A stretch of DNA of 64,000 nt from Stenogyne calaminthoides (taxonomy: Eukaryota > Streptophyta > Magnoliopsida > Lamiales > Lamiaceae), in NCBI GenBank assembly GCA_037126765.1, contig JBBCBC010000033.1, positions 11,732,085 through 11,796,084 of the forward strand. Reading direction: 5' to 3'. Within the stretch, counting starts at the first letter, position 1. Every line of letters starts with the position of its first letter. The translations under genes were made by a program, and so were the position numbers. The notes beneath the pieces are model-generated. The model did not search any database. It worked only from the letters and a program-made list of their open reading frames with translations, and was not told the DNA's origin. Of the stretch, positions 34,501-46,627 are shown piece after piece.

Positions 34501-37500
34501 AAAAAAGTCAATATGGCAATAACAAGGCAAGTCATGCAAGATTTAGGATAGGAGGCATCAGAGCATATATAATTAACTTTGCAAAGGAGAAAAATCAACT
34601 GTAATACCCCTTGAGAAACAGGCAAAGCAGTTTCTAATACCTTGTACAGGGTGGCAAGGACACGAGAGCGTCGAGGACCTGCAGCAGCCAAAATTGTGCA
34701 AGTCACAGCAGCAGCTAGAGCTTGCTCCAGTGCTTCTTCATCAATCTCTCTGCAATAGTGTTATAAGGCCACTTAGGTGCAATCTGATAAAACTCTATTA
34801 ATTGATAGAAATAGAAAGAGAGAAAGAAAATGCAGGGAAAGATGTGCAAATTCACATCCAAGGCAATCAACTATAAACAAGAAAAAATGTCTTATTTATA
34901 ACATAAACATGAACTTAAAGTCCTTTGACGGTGAAAACCATAAAAGGAATTCACTATGTTAGCTCCATTAGTAATTACCCACAAGCTGAATCTGAAAATA
35001 AATCTGTACAGAATATTTTTCATTCATATCAACACTTATTACTTAAGATTCATTCCAAAACACATTTCTGAAGTGTTGCTTTGCCAATTCAATATAGTAA
35101 TTTCTTCAACTGTAAAGAGATTAAAGCCATAAATAGAAAGTTCAAGGGTGGATAGAGATTATAACAAGGCAAAATAAAAGGGGTAGGCATAATAACAGCT
35201 GAGATATAACGAGATATAAACCATCAAGATACGAGTCTATAACTATTGGATATGTTAAACCAAACAAAATCATACTCCCTCCGTCCCACAAAGATAGGCC
35301 TAATTTCTATTTTTGTACGTCCCACAAAGATAGGCCACTTGGTATATTTAATATATCATTAAAGTTTTATTTCCACCTTTTTGTCCCTATTTAACGTATC
35401 TTTTTTTTCCCAAATCAATATCTAAGTACTATTAATATGGGAAAAATGGGAAAACAAAGCAAAAATTTAATGTTTATAATAACTTCAATTTCTTAATCTG
35501 TGTGAAAATAACTATAGGCCTATTTTTGTGGGACAGAGGGAGTATATCTTATCGAAAAAAGTAAGCCCAGCCACATAAGGAGCAAGGACAGAAGAAACAA
35601 ATTCTTTCCATTGACAAATCGCAAGGAGCATATTTAATGATAATGTTTCAATGCATAAGATGCAACATACTATCATATATATGTGTTCAGATATAGGTGG
35701 GAGGATTGAATATACTGCATACGAGAGTTATACATTGTACAAACAAAATAAACCACATGGTCTTAAAACAAAAAATAAAATAGATATTATAGTCAACAAC
35801 AACTATCTATCACTCGTACTTACTCGTCTCCAATTTGCCGCTTCTCAATTTGGGAAATATCATAATATCGCAGTGCAGCCTCCAAAAACTTCCTCTTTAG
35901 ATCTAGAATCCTAGCATAGCACACCTGGAAACAAAACAAACAAAAAATTAGCTGAGGTATTGCACCACCAAGATCACACTGCTAACCACCAACCTTGTAC
36001 TGCAGATTCAAGACTTCATGTTGACTGTTGCTAACCAAGAACGAAGCTTTATTGATAAAAGCTTCAGCATTAACAGCATCATCATCCTGTATATAAATAA
36101 ACAAGCATATGAGTCCAGTTATATGCCTATTTATCCCTAAATCGGTTAAATGATCAAGTACAAATATATGCAGATGAGTGGATTCTCAAAGTCAGCTTTA
36201 TTACTATATACTAATCCCTTTTAGATATCATAATAATTAGGTATGCATACATGTAATAGCTGGCCTTATAGCCTCATCTAGTTTGAATGAAGAACATGAA
36301 AGATGCAAAAAATGAAAGAACAGTATACATTTTACACTTTCTTGAACATAATGTACCTTACATATGATAATATGACTTACCAAGAGTACCACTGATTTTC
36401 TGAAAACACAGCAGGTGCTAAAATTATACAAGCCTTGATTATTAGTGAGGACTTAAAATATATTCTGAGATATTATAGGAAAAACAACAAAATCCTATAC
36501 AGATGCAACCACAAGAAAATGCTGGCTTAATACCTACATAGCTCTTCGAAATAAGAAAGAGGTGCATTAATATTAAAATAATCTACAAACTAGATAATGA
36601 GCAACTTGCTAGACTAAAGAAAATTATGATTGTTTCAATCGTACAGCAATATATAGATCTGAATGTTTCTTGGTCTCTGACTCTAATAATATAATATGGT
36701 TCAAAAAAAATTCGACGAACTGACCAATAAAAGCTAAAACAATTTCTTGATTCAGGAGCAATATATCAGTATGCCTTATGATTGTCAAATTAGCTAATCG
36801 CATGTACTTGTTTAACCAGTGTGAACACCCTGTCAAAAAAGAGTATATAAAATGAATTTCAAGACCTACCTCGAGGTAGAGACGAGCAATTTGGACACAT
36901 TTTGATAGCCTGAAGGTATCATCAATTGCTCTGCACAAATAAGGGAATGATGCACAAATAAGAGAATGAAAAATCGAAATGCATTAGTAAAGAATACTTT
37001 GACAGTTAGCTCGCAGACCTCATTCCAGAATCCAGGTCAATACCACTTAGCATCTGTGCAGCTTTTGACCATTGCTGTTCAGATTCATATAATTCAGCCA
37101 GTTTCTCTCTGATGATCAACACCTGCATTAATGTATACGCTAAATATTTTGCACGGCATAAATTTATGGATTATAGGGTGGGACAGAGTTAGGCCACACG
37201 TAAAATATAAAATAACAGAATCATAATAGCTAACTAAGAAAAAAAAATCAGAGTAGTATATACAGAACTTTATTTTAATATGAGCTACCATAAAGCATTG
37301 TCAAGAGAAATTATGGAAAACTACTAATGGAATAGCCAATATGATTACTACACAGAGAGAAGAAGAATTCACTGCCTCTTTTAGAATCCTGTAATACAAT
37401 CTTCTGATTTATGTTTGCCATCAAACAATCCACACTAAATGTACACACTATACAGAAGGGTTTTATCACATTGCATAGGATGCCAATTGCATTGTCTGAC

Positions 37501-38076
37501 ACAACTAAACAACAGCTGAGCTGCACCCACCAAACAAAATAAAAGCAATAACACTTAGTTCTACAAAACAGGTAAAACTCTTATAACCCTAACCGTCATA
37601 CAGCTTTATTTGTGCAAGAAATTGAAACAAACAAAAGAATCACTCTAGTCCTACTCGAGAAAGACAACAAACCGAAATTATTTAAAAATTAACCTGTTCC
37701 TCAAAGGAAACTACGCGAGGTTGGATCTGATTGAGGGTATAATGAGAAATTTCCTTCTGAAACTCAGGCTCCAACTTCCCCAACTCCTGCGCAAATGCCT
37801 GCAGAAGCTGTCTCGAAACCACAAGCGGCACTTCGTCGGATAATACTGATAATACATACAATTAGCCACAAAATTATTAAAAAAAAAAAAGAAAAAAAGG
37901 AAAACCTAAGAATCAAGAGTGTAAATTGAAGGAGCGAGAATCAGACTGTGGTCTACGAATTGTTTGGCCTGAAGGACATCGTTGGAGGAGAGGACGGTGG
38001 CGAGGATGTGCTTGTACTGTTCGATCTTTTGGCGCTGGTCAGTGATGGCGGACGCGCTCGCAAACGCACTCTCCAT
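31597..38076 (-). CDS. CSN4: COP9 signalosome complex subunit 4
   Basis: CSN4 is a PCI-domain subunit of the COP9 signalosome, which removes NEDD8 from cullins and so controls ubiquitin ligases in photomorphogenesis and hormone signalling. Fourteen exons on the minus strand: 38076-37947, 37845-37694, 37122-37019, 36930-36870, 36086-35994, 35924-35824, 34749-34641, 33455-33411, 33307-33239, 33139-33048, 32935-32893, 32371-32312, 32221-32162, 31671-31597. They sum to 1,194 bp, 397 aa plus TAG, the same length as Arabidopsis CSN4. All introns are GT-AG and phases agree. Recognisable stretches are DEVPLVVSRQLLQAFAQELG, QIQPRVVSFEEQ, KCVQIARLYLE, CTILAAAGPRRSRVLATLYK, LDRAMIEHNLLSASKLYTNI and AVIHFEDDTEELQQWDQQ; the PCI domain covers about residues 195-365. 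No lesions are seen. The start MESAFASASAITDQRQKIEQ fits the family N-terminus. Confidence 0.96.
33585..33684 (+). repeat. 40-bp tandem repeat in CSN4 intron 7
   Basis: About 2.5 copies of a 40-bp unit starting AAGCTCAAAGCCATGAGCAT at 33585, 33625 and 33665. The first two copies are identical by eye, so the expansion is recent. It is intronic. Confidence 0.9.
33992..34394. mobile_element. PIF/Harbinger-like MITE in CSN4 intron 7
   Basis: Left end GTGATGTTTGTTTTGGGTTT, right end (reverse complement) GGTGATGTTTGTTTTGGATT, flanked by TAA on both sides (33989-33991, 34395-34397). A 3-bp TNA duplication fits PIF/Harbinger elements. No coding capacity. Confidence 0.7.
35275..35542. mobile_element. 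Stowaway-type MITE in CSN4 intron 6
   Basis: CTCCCTCCGTCCCACAAAGA at the left and TTTTTGTGGGACAGAGGGAG at the right, with TA at 35273-35274 and 35543-35544. The inner ATAGGCC is repeated in the left arm. Confidence 0.88.
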
Positions 38077-38736
38077 TGCTGTTTCCTGGAGTTAGAAACC
38101 TTGGTGTTATGTATTACGAATTTTAGAAGAAGATCCCAATTTCTGAATTTTCGATTTTTCATCAAAGATGGGTGAAAAAGAAGAAGCTACTTGAATGAGT
38201 TGAAAAAAGAAAAGCAGTTAATGGGCTGTAATAGTAATCATGGGCCAAGGAATTAACAAGGCTGGGAATTTAAGTGCGAAATCAGCTGATAAAATTCATG
38301 TCCTTCCTTCGTAATGTATTTTACTATTTTAAAACATAAAACTTAGTTGTATTGAAACATACAACTTGTTTACACTGAAATGTGCAATCTATATTAAGAA
38401 ATAAGATGCACTGTGTAAATAAATTGTGTGTTTCAAAAATACACTATGGTGCACCTGGTGCATACAAGACCTAGCCTTCCCGAGCATGTGGGGATGCTGA
38501 CTTATTATTTCGATGAATTGTTTTTTTGAGGGATTATCCTGCAAAATATTTTACATATAATATCCCTCTATACTGTGTTTTCATAACCGAATCGGTGATC
38601 GAACCGGACAGACCGCCGGTCAATGGTTCAACTGGTTGGACCGGTTCAACCGGCAGTTCAACCGTTAAAATGATTTCTGCCTAATTTTTTTCAATATTTC
38701 TTATATTTAGTTAAAAAAATAAAATAAATATACATC
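38077..38736. other. CSN4 upstream region
   Basis: Probable 5' leader and promoter of the minus-strand CSN4 gene. No clear TATA box is seen. A copy of the dispersed TGCA-rich repeat lies near 38330-38475, and a CCGGTTCAACCGG-rich patch near 38620-38665 that looks like a transposon end. The gypsy element starts at 38737, about 660 bp from the CSN4 ATG. Confidence 0.5.
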
Positions 38737-39388
38737 TGTTGTGTGCATGGAGTGCGAGTTCGGGCACGACCTTGAAAGAGTCATCGAAAAGCCAGACCGA
38801 ATTCTACACAAGTATATCACCTCGCTGAGGAAAGCGAAGCAAAAGCTCACCGAGCATGAATACTCAACTTAGATGCACCTCATGGTCATGGTCGACAATA
38901 ATACGGGACATTAAGCGTGATTGGACGCGTGCGAAAGCGGCAAATACCAAGAGCTTACCTAAGTATGGCCCCTAATCGAGAGGTCTCGACAAGGCCGGTC
39001 GGTAATGATGGGTAGCTAGGAATACTTAAAAGGCTAAATCCCTAATTATCCGAATTTGTCTTGGGCGACCTCCCAGTGACCTCCGACCTGAGTCACATCA
39101 ATCTTGTAGCATTTAATGTTTCACAGAGCCACTTTCGGCTACTTGTACTTGTAATCCGGGAGAGTAAACTCCACTCTCCCAAACCTTATAGATATGGGTC
39201 ATTTATGACCAAGAAAACTAGAGAATTCAATACCCTACCAAAATCCTTGTCAATTTATTACTCAACACTTATTCTCTCAAGCAATCAAGTAACATAAATC
39301 CAATCCACTTTCCACATTTATTGTTTGTGTCACTAAGATCATCAAGCAACATCATTAATCCCTAATCAACATATTTTAGTACACAACA
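38737..39388 (+). repeat. 5' LTR of the gypsy element
   Basis: It begins TGTTGTGTGCATGG and ends GTACACAACA, giving perfect 8-bp inverted termini TGTTGTGT/ACACAACA. Coding sequence of gag follows about 250 bp later. The inverted copy at 18430-19084 confirms it as an LTR. The sequence just after it (TTGGTACTAGAAGAAGGG) should be the primer binding site; I cannot match it to a tRNA with confidence. Confidence 0.75.
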
Positions 39389-39639
39389 ATTGGTACTAGA
39401 AGAAGGGTACTCTTTAAGAAATATCGAGCTAAGCCTTTAGCGTTTTCTCATTGGAGTATTCCTCACGAATCTTCCACATAAATCCATCACGATCACTCAA
39501 ATCACTCAAAAAACCACCCAACCATGTCTCAAGCAACTTTCATCTCCAAAAGAAAGGCCTCGGTTTTCATGTAAGCTCCGTGAGCGAGGGCTACGTCTAC
39601 CGTTAAGCAACCGCAAGGCTGGGGGACCCACTATCGGAG

Positions 39640-41357
39640 TTGCTCAAAGGCTCGAGCAAATCCGTACCCCAAAAGATATCAATGAGGCCATCTTTGAAGT
39701 TATCAAAAGAGGCGAGCCGAGATGGAGTTTCCGTTGACGCGACTGCGCCCACGACACAATCGCAAGGCAAGAGCAAAGCGGCAAAGGCGGATGATGAGGA
39801 ACCTCGCCCCGAGGGACCTCGCCGAGAAAGATCCCGCTGTGAAGAACACCATCTCGAGGGACCTCGCTATGAGGGACCTCACCGCAAAGAAAGCCAAGAA
39901 GTCAATTCTCATGGGGCCCAGCACACCCCTTGCTACCGGTGAAATCCAAACGAAGGGCCAAACCTAATCCACTGATGCTTATTTTTGGATAGTTTCAGTT
40001 GTGGCCCACACCGAGCTCGCGAGCCTCACAGAGACCGACCCAGAATGACATAGCGCAACCATGCCGAACCCGAGGGATTTTTTTGGGGTCGGTAGCCCAG
40101 GGTGGGCCCAGGTAATGGGTATCAGTGAAAGACCGACTTGAGCGAAGTCCATCACCTCGGAGGGTGGAGAGGACCCCATCACCCTACAGACATCGTCGGA
40201 CTCCCTCACCCCACCGACAAGAAAGAAACTCTCCACCTCGCCCGCATTGTAGCGAGGTCGCTGGCCAGAATGAATCCCCGCAGATGGTCGCCATCCTTCA
40301 AAACATCAAGGATCTTCAGGAACAACTAGCGAACAAAGAGGGAGCACCCCTCACCACAAAATTCCCGATATCTCCACTATCACCCATCGTCATGCTCGCC
40401 TCGGTGCAAATCAAAATCAACGTAAGCTCCATCACGCAGTACAACGGCAGCACTGATCCGATCAATCACGTGAGCAAATACACATCGTATATGAACTCCA
40501 TGGGAGCGACTGATGCAACCCAGTGCCGACTTTTCCTTCTCACCCTAGGCGATCAGGCATATCGCTGGTTCAATACCTTGCCGCCGACCTCCATAGAGTC
40601 TTTCCATCAGATGGCTCAACTTTTCCTCACTCACATCGCGTCGCTGACCCCGCATAAAGGAACGAAGCAGCGCCTGGCTAACATCCATCAGCTCGAGGAG
40701 GAGTCAGATAAGGCGTACATCGATCTCATTGACCAACTCATTAAGGAAGGGGAACCACTGGGGGATGAAGCCAAGGTTTTAGGAATAGTACACGGTCTGA
40801 AAAAAGGAACAAAGCTCTAGAAAATGATGAACAAAGACTACCCGTCGAGCTACGCTAATTTTTAGTACCGAGCGGGCATCATGATCACTAATGCCGAAAT
40901 ACTAGCCTCGCGATTGGGCGAACAACGACCAAATGAAGTGAAGGTCAAAGTCAAGAAGGCCAACCCAAAATCCGAGAAACATTTCAGAAGGCCCGGACCC
41001 TCCAACTACCGAGCTTCGGGGACATTCAAACCCATCGATAACACTCTGGAGGTGAAGCTGCTCGAAAGGGTAACCATGAATGCAGCCCAGATCTTTCAAG
41101 CCATCAAGGGCGGACAACAAATCCCACCAGCTCGAGAGATGCTCCAAGACACCTCCAAACTCAACCCAAAAAAGTTCTGCGACTACCATAACACCATCGG
41201 GAACCCCACCGAACATTGTCGCGACCTGCAAAGAGAACTTTGGATATTATACGAGGAGGGAAAGTTGGAAAGATTTGTTAAGCCGAGGCAGCAGCAGATT
41301 CAACGACAAGCGCCCCCGCCAGGAAATCAGGCAGACCAGGGCAGGCGAGGTCCGTAG
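39640..41357 (+). pseudogene. gypsy gag, interrupted
   Basis: A charged N-terminal part is followed by a capsid-like region (FLLTLGDQAYRWFNTLPPTS, QLFLTHIASLTPHKGTKQRL) and then a variant zinc knuckle C-x2-H-x9-C within FCDYHNTIGNPTEHCRDLQ. Stops at 40818-40820 (TAG after GTKL) and about 40862 (TAG) and several frame changes in the first 400 bp break it. It would form the particle coat and bind element RNA if intact. Confidence 0.8.
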
Positions 41358-41599
41358 ATCCCAAAAGGAGCTGAAAATATAATCATCCACATGATCTGTC
41401 CGACAGGTGGGACCCTTGGGGGTTTCCTCCCGGCGACCTCCCTATCAAACTGCCGCCAGAAATCCGAGATGCGAGCTCTCAACAACACCGTGCTAAGCTG
41501 CCTCCTAGTCAACACCATCGCCCCAAATCAGAAACAACTCACCTTCACCGAGGAAGATAAGGATGGAGTGGTTTTCCCGAACTGGGACCCACTCGTAAT

Positions 41600-42037
41600 C
41601 TCAGCATGGATCATAGGGCATTGATTCACCGCATCATGATCGACAATGGGGCTTTCTGCAACATCATTTTCAAGAAGACTCTGGACCAACTCGGCGATTT
41701 CCATTCCTACGTCGAACCTTGCAAGGTGGGGATCCGAGGGTTTGGAAATCAACCTGTCGAGGCCTATGGAATGATTCGCCTATCAGTGGAAATCGCCTCA
41801 ACTCTGGATGCCGAGGTGAAGGCGACAAGGCAACTGGACTTCGTAATCATCGACATCCCCTCAAATTCCAATGCTTTCTTCGGTAGGCCTTTCGAACATG
41901 AGTTCGGGGCTGCCGCTTCATCCTACTTTTATTGTATCAAGTTTCCTGGGTCTGACGGGAAGATCGACACCATTAAGTGTGACCAGATCACAACAAGAAA
42001 GTGTTTGACTTACTCTTGTGTCAATTTTAAATTCTGA
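41600..42037 (+). pseudogene. gypsy aspartic protease region
   Basis: HRIMIDNGAFCNIIFKKTLD carries a D-N-G-A variant of the D-[ST]-G-[AS] active-site motif of retroelement proteases, followed by the usual FGRPFEHEFGA-type stretch about 90 residues later. The second active-site residue position is changed from Ser/Thr to Asn, which is also seen in related Tat elements. A stop follows at 42035. Confidence 0.65.
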
Positions 42038-42291
42038 TTTTTATTACGGTAGGAAACCCGAGGTGGGGCGAGGTTGTAGGAACCGAACTCCACCCTGGGC
42101 AGAAAGAGAATGTGATAAAATGGAAATACACAGTGTAATATAGATAGATGTCATGCCCATGGAAGTTGACGTCACAGCCAAAGAAAAGCCAACACAAGAG
42201 TTACTGGACCTAGAACCTCGCCTCGGGTTCGAACTCATGCAGGTTCATACCGAACAGTAAGAATCCATCCTTGACCCAAGAATAGGAAAGA

Positions 42292-43608
42292 GTGATCAGT
42301 GAGCAACCCCCCACCGAAGAGCTCGAAACAATTCCAGTCGACATCGAGCGACCCAAAACCATCGGAACCCAAATACCCAGCGAGCTGCGGGATCAACTGA
42401 TAAAATTCCTCAAAAAGATTTTAGATGTATTTGCATGGTCACATGAAGATATGATTGACATCGACCCCGAGGTCGCGTGCCACAAGTTAAACATGGACCC
42501 TTCAAAAAAGTTGATATCCCAGAAACGAAGAAAGTTCGGCCCCGAGAAATATGCGGCTTTGGCCGAAGAAGTAAAGAAGTTGTTGGATAACAAGTTAATC
42601 GAGCAGGTAGATCAGCCACAGTGGGTGGCCAACGCAGTGTTAGTGAAAAAAATGAACAACTCTTGGCGGCTTTGTATCGATTTAACCGACCTCAACAAAG
42701 CATGCCCGAAAGATTATTTTTCCATGCCCCACATCGATCACCTCGTGGACAGCACCGCTGGGCATGAAATGATGACTTTTATGGATGCCTTCACCGGATA
42801 TCATCAGATCGCCATGGACAAGGACGACCAACAACACACATCATTCCTAACCGAGAAGAACGTGTACTATTGGAAGAGGATGTCATTCTGATTGAAGAAC
42901 GCAGGGGCAACTTACCAATGCCTGGTAAACTGAATGTTCGCCGACGAGATAGGAAAAACCATGGAGGTATACATCGACGACATCGTGGTAAAAAGCGAAA
43001 AGAAAGAATATCATCTGGGCCACCTCGCCCGAACTTTTGACATCTTGAGGAAATACAACATGCGTCTGAATCCCAAGAAGTGCAGCTTCGGAGTTGGTTC
43101 AGGAAAATTTATGGGCCATATTATCAGTCAGCGAGGCATCGAAGCCAATCCCACGAAGATCAGAGCCATCATGGATATGAAACCACCTCGCAATATAAAG
43201 GAAGTCCAAAGATTGACCGGTTGTCTTGCAGCTCTCAACAAATTTGTGTCTAGAATGGGAGATAAGTGCAAACCTTTCTTCGAAGCTATGAAGAAAGGAA
43301 AGTTCTCATGGACCCCGCAATGCCAAGCCGCCTTCTTGAAGCTCAAAGTGTATCTCTCCAATCCTCAAATCTTGGCGAAACCCATTCCGGACAAGAAGCT
43401 TTTCTTGTATCTAGCGGCCTTGGAGTCCGCTCTCAACGCAGTACTAGTCCGAGTAGAAGGTCAATACCATCTACCAATATACTTCGTCAGCCAAACCCTG
43501 AATGATGCTGAGCTCAAATACCCACCCCTCGAGAAGCTCGCCTACTTTCGACCACCAAATAGAGGTCCTGACTACCATGCCACTGAGACAAGTCCTGCAC
43601 CGACCTGA
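42292..43608 (+). pseudogene. gypsy reverse transcriptase and RNase H
   Basis: RT motifs in order: VKKLLDNKLIEQVDQPQWVA, NNSWRLCIDLTDLNKACPKD, FMDAFTGYHQIAM, and the catalytic box VYIDDIVVKS at about 42967-42996. RNase H-linked region: GRMGDKCKPFFEAM-like and WTPQCQAAFLKLK. Stops at about 42889 (TGA after RMSF) and 42931 (TGA) split the frame just before the YIDD box, and a frame change follows at about 43545. Confidence 0.85.
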
Positions 43609-44299
43609 TATAGCCAGACGATTGTTGAAGTTGTCCATCGAATTAGGACAGTTCGAAATCACTTTCGCACCTCGAACTGAGATCAAAGCTCAGGTCCTCG
43701 CCGATTTCCTTACCGAGCTCACCTTCCCAGAAAAGACCTCATATGTAGACGACATCCCTTGGACATTGCACGTCGATGGCTCTTTGACGAGCACCAGAGC
43801 TGGGGCTGGAGTGGTCCTAATCAATCCCGAGCAACAATCATTCATGACATCTGTAAGTTTTGATTTTCACGCCACAAACAACGAAGCAGAATATGAGGCC
43901 CTGATAAACGGTCTAGAAATGGCGATGGCCATTGGGGTACGAAGGCCGAAAGTTTACAGTGACTCTCAACTGGTTGTGTGCCAAATGTCATGAGAATATG
44001 AAACATGAGGCGAACAAATGATGAAGTACCAATAGATAGCAAAAAGCCTTGTGGAAAAATTTGACGAAGTGCAGATAGAGCTAATACCACGAGCGGACAA
44101 TACTCAGGCAGACGCTTTAGCCCGGTTGGCCACCTCGGAAGGAGCCGCCGACATGGATAACATCGCGGTCACCAGACTCAACATCCCCTTGACAGGTCGT
44201 GGCACCAACGATGTCAAGGAGATCGTTTGGTCGAATCAGGCAAATCCATCAAACACACAGATGGAGGGCTTTCAGATCGCAGCCACGGAAGAAAATTAG
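43550..44299 (+). pseudogene. gypsy second (plant-type) RNase H
   Basis: WTLHVDGSLTSTRAGAGVVL carries the D-G-S start of an RNase H fold, NNEAEYEALINGLEMAMAIG carries the catalytic Glu, and VYSDSQLVV carries the next Asp; the final part is RADNTQADALARLATS. A second RNase H of this type after the RT module is typical of Tat/Ogre-like elements. Stops at 43991 (TGA), 44006 (TGA) and 44033 (TAG) interrupt it. Confidence 0.8.
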
Positions 44300-44437
44300 A
44301 TGACCAAAATCAAAGAGTACATTGAGAAAGGAACACTACCAGAGAACAAGGTCGCAGCTCGCCATCTACAACTGAGATGAGCAAGGTACACAATAGTCGA
44401 CGAACAACTTTACAAACGAAGTTTCCCATTACTCCTA

Positions 44438-45520
44438 TTGAAGTGTGTCACACCAGAAGAGGGCCAAATAATTTTGAAGGAAATCCACGAGGGAGATTGT
44501 GGAAATCATACTGCAGGTCAATCTCTCGTCTACAAGACAATCATGCAAGGTTATTATTGGCTGACTCTAAGGAAAGATGCAATCGCGTATGCAAAGAAAT
44601 GCCAGCAATGTCAATTCTATGCCCCGACAATCAAGCGATCTCCAGAAGAGCTCACCTCGATCTATAGCCCGTGGCCGTTCGCGAAGTGGGGGATCGACTT
44701 GATAGGTCCTTTCCCAAAGACCCCGGGCAGCTCGAAATTCGTTGTAGTCGCAAGGGATTACTTCACCAAGTGGGAAGAAGCAGAACCATTGGCAACCATC
44801 ACTCAAGAGAAAATTATCAGATTCATTTGGAAAAACATCATCTGTCGTTTCGGCCTCCCGCAAACAATTTTCACAGACAACGGAAAGCAATTCGACGGAT
44901 TCGAGATCTACGCTTTCTTTGCAAAGTGGAAAATCACAAAGTTGTTCTCCACTCCCTATCATCCTCAATCCAATGGATAAGTTGAAGCCGTGAAAAAGAT
45001 AACTAAACATACCTTGAAAACTAAACTCATTGAGTCAAAAGGATTATGGGCTTTCAAACTTCCGAGCATCTTATGGTCATACAGAACCACATTTTGAAAC
45101 TCAACGGGTGAAACACCTTTTGCTTTGGCTTTTGGGACAGAAGCAGTCATACCAGCCGAGGTCGTCGTCAGGAGTCATCGGACGTCGCAGACAATCACAG
45201 AGGACAACGATCAGGCCATATTTCTCAGCCTCGACCTCCTCGAAGAAAGAAGAATAGAAGCTAAATTGAAAAATGCATGTTACAAACAGAAGTCGGAGAA
45301 ATACTACAACTCGAAAGCTAAAGTCCGAAGATTTAGAGTCGGCGACCTCGTCTTAAGAAAAATCATTGGAGTCAAAAAATGAGTGTTTGGCCCAACCTGG
45401 GAGGGCCCAATGAAAATCTCAAAGTGCTTACCAAATGGGGCTTATCAGCTCGAGGACATGGATGACACTCCCACGATGTACCCTTGGAATGAGACCTACC
45501 TGAAAAAATTCTACCAGTAA
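44438..45520 (+). pseudogene. gypsy integrase
   Basis: Zinc-binding part: a degenerate H-H followed by CQQCQFYAPT. Core: WGIDLIGPFPKTPG (first Asp), GLPQTIFTDNGKQFDG (second Asp) and HPQSNG (third acidic position lost with a stop). The expected Glu region reads NG-stop-VEAV at 44978-44980. C-terminal part: YNSKAKVRRFRVGDLVLRK, WEGPMKISK, LEDMDDTPTMYPWNETYLKKFY. Further stops lie at about 45095 and 45380. It would insert element DNA if intact. Confidence 0.85.
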
Positions 45521-45639
45521 CTACCTATCTTCGATCATACATCATGTTTTTCATATGTTTTGTCAAAATTAAAAATAAGATCGTGTTTATCTAAAATTCT
45601 TTATGAGTCAAAATTTATCATCATCATTGTGTAACCTTT

Positions 45640-45870
45640 TTGCATTCGCGGACTTGGGGGACTGGTCCCCGACCTCTCACGAGTTCGCTCATGAACAAAT
45701 CCACAAACGAAAAAAGATAAGTTAAAACATATAGAAAATCCTTTACAAAATATCTTGTAGCTTCTTTACGAATTAGAACTCATCTTGCACATATTTTTAC
45801 GAACTTTCACATTTACGAACTTGGGGGATCGGTCCCCGACCTCTCACGAGTTCGGTCAAAAGGAAGATTC
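45640..45870 (+). repeat. duplicated CTTGGGGGA...CCCCGACC block
   Basis: The phrase ACTTGGGGGACTGGTCCCCG at about 45653 and ACTTGGGGGATCGGTCCCCG at about 45821, each followed by ACCTCTCACGAGTTCG, recur about 170 bp apart. This lies just after integrase; purine-rich GGGGG tracts here may relate to plus-strand priming. Confidence 0.65.
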
Positions 45871-46002
45871 CCAAACGAAAAGAATAAAAATCTTGAAAGC
45901 ACATAGTCGTATTTCTAAAAGCTTAGGGCAAGGGAATAAAGTGTCAACATCACGAAATATCTTTTCATTCAAGTCATACATGCCCAAAGTTTTCAGACTA
46001 GG

Positions 46003-46300
46003 CAATCAGGTCGCATATAATCTAGAAGACGATCTCGGTCGCATACTCTATCTAAGTCGACAAAGCTAAGAATTCCACAAGGCAATCATGTCACATATCA
46101 TCTATAAGACGACCTAGGTCGCATGCCCTATCTAAGTCGACTATCAGGTCGCATACCCTATCTAAGTCGACAAAGCCAAGAATTCCACAAGGCAATCAGG
46201 TCGCATATCATCTATAAGACGACCTCGATTGCATGCCCTATCTAAGTCGACAATTAGGTCGCATACCTCGCCTAAAGTCGACAATCAGGTCGCAAAGATA
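46003..46300 (+). repeat. tandem repeat with CAGGTCGCAT and CTATCTAAGTCGAC
   Basis: Three units start at GGCAATCA(G/T)GTC(G/A)CATAT (46003, 46082, 46192 approximately). Each contains TCTA(G/T)AAGACGA and CTATCTAAGTCGAC, and subunits recur within the second and third. It is a minisatellite in the untranslated 3' part of the gypsy element. Confidence 0.8.
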
Positions 46301-46627
46301 CACGAACTCGTCGACCTCAAAGTGTTTGTGAAAAATGAAACAAACATCCAAAAGAAGAAGCAAGAAAGATAGAAAGGGAAAACAACACCGATTTCATTAA
46401 CAAATGCCCGAAGGCAACAGATTACATTGCCCGAAGGCAGAAAAAACATACATCGCACGAAGGCAGCAAAGAGATCTTACGCCCCAAGGGCAACTTAACA
46501 ACATTGATTAAAAACCCCGAAGGGCGGTTACACAGAAGTGCCCGAGGGCAAATGACATACTGCCGCAGGAAAAACTACCCAGAAGATCAGCTAGGCGGAG
46601 CATCCGAGGTCCCCTCAATAGGGTTGG

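Noticed and set aside
46003..46300. CRISPR-like array from regularly repeated units
   Set aside because: Units are contiguous tandem copies with internal sub-repeats, no unique spacers, in a plant retroelement.
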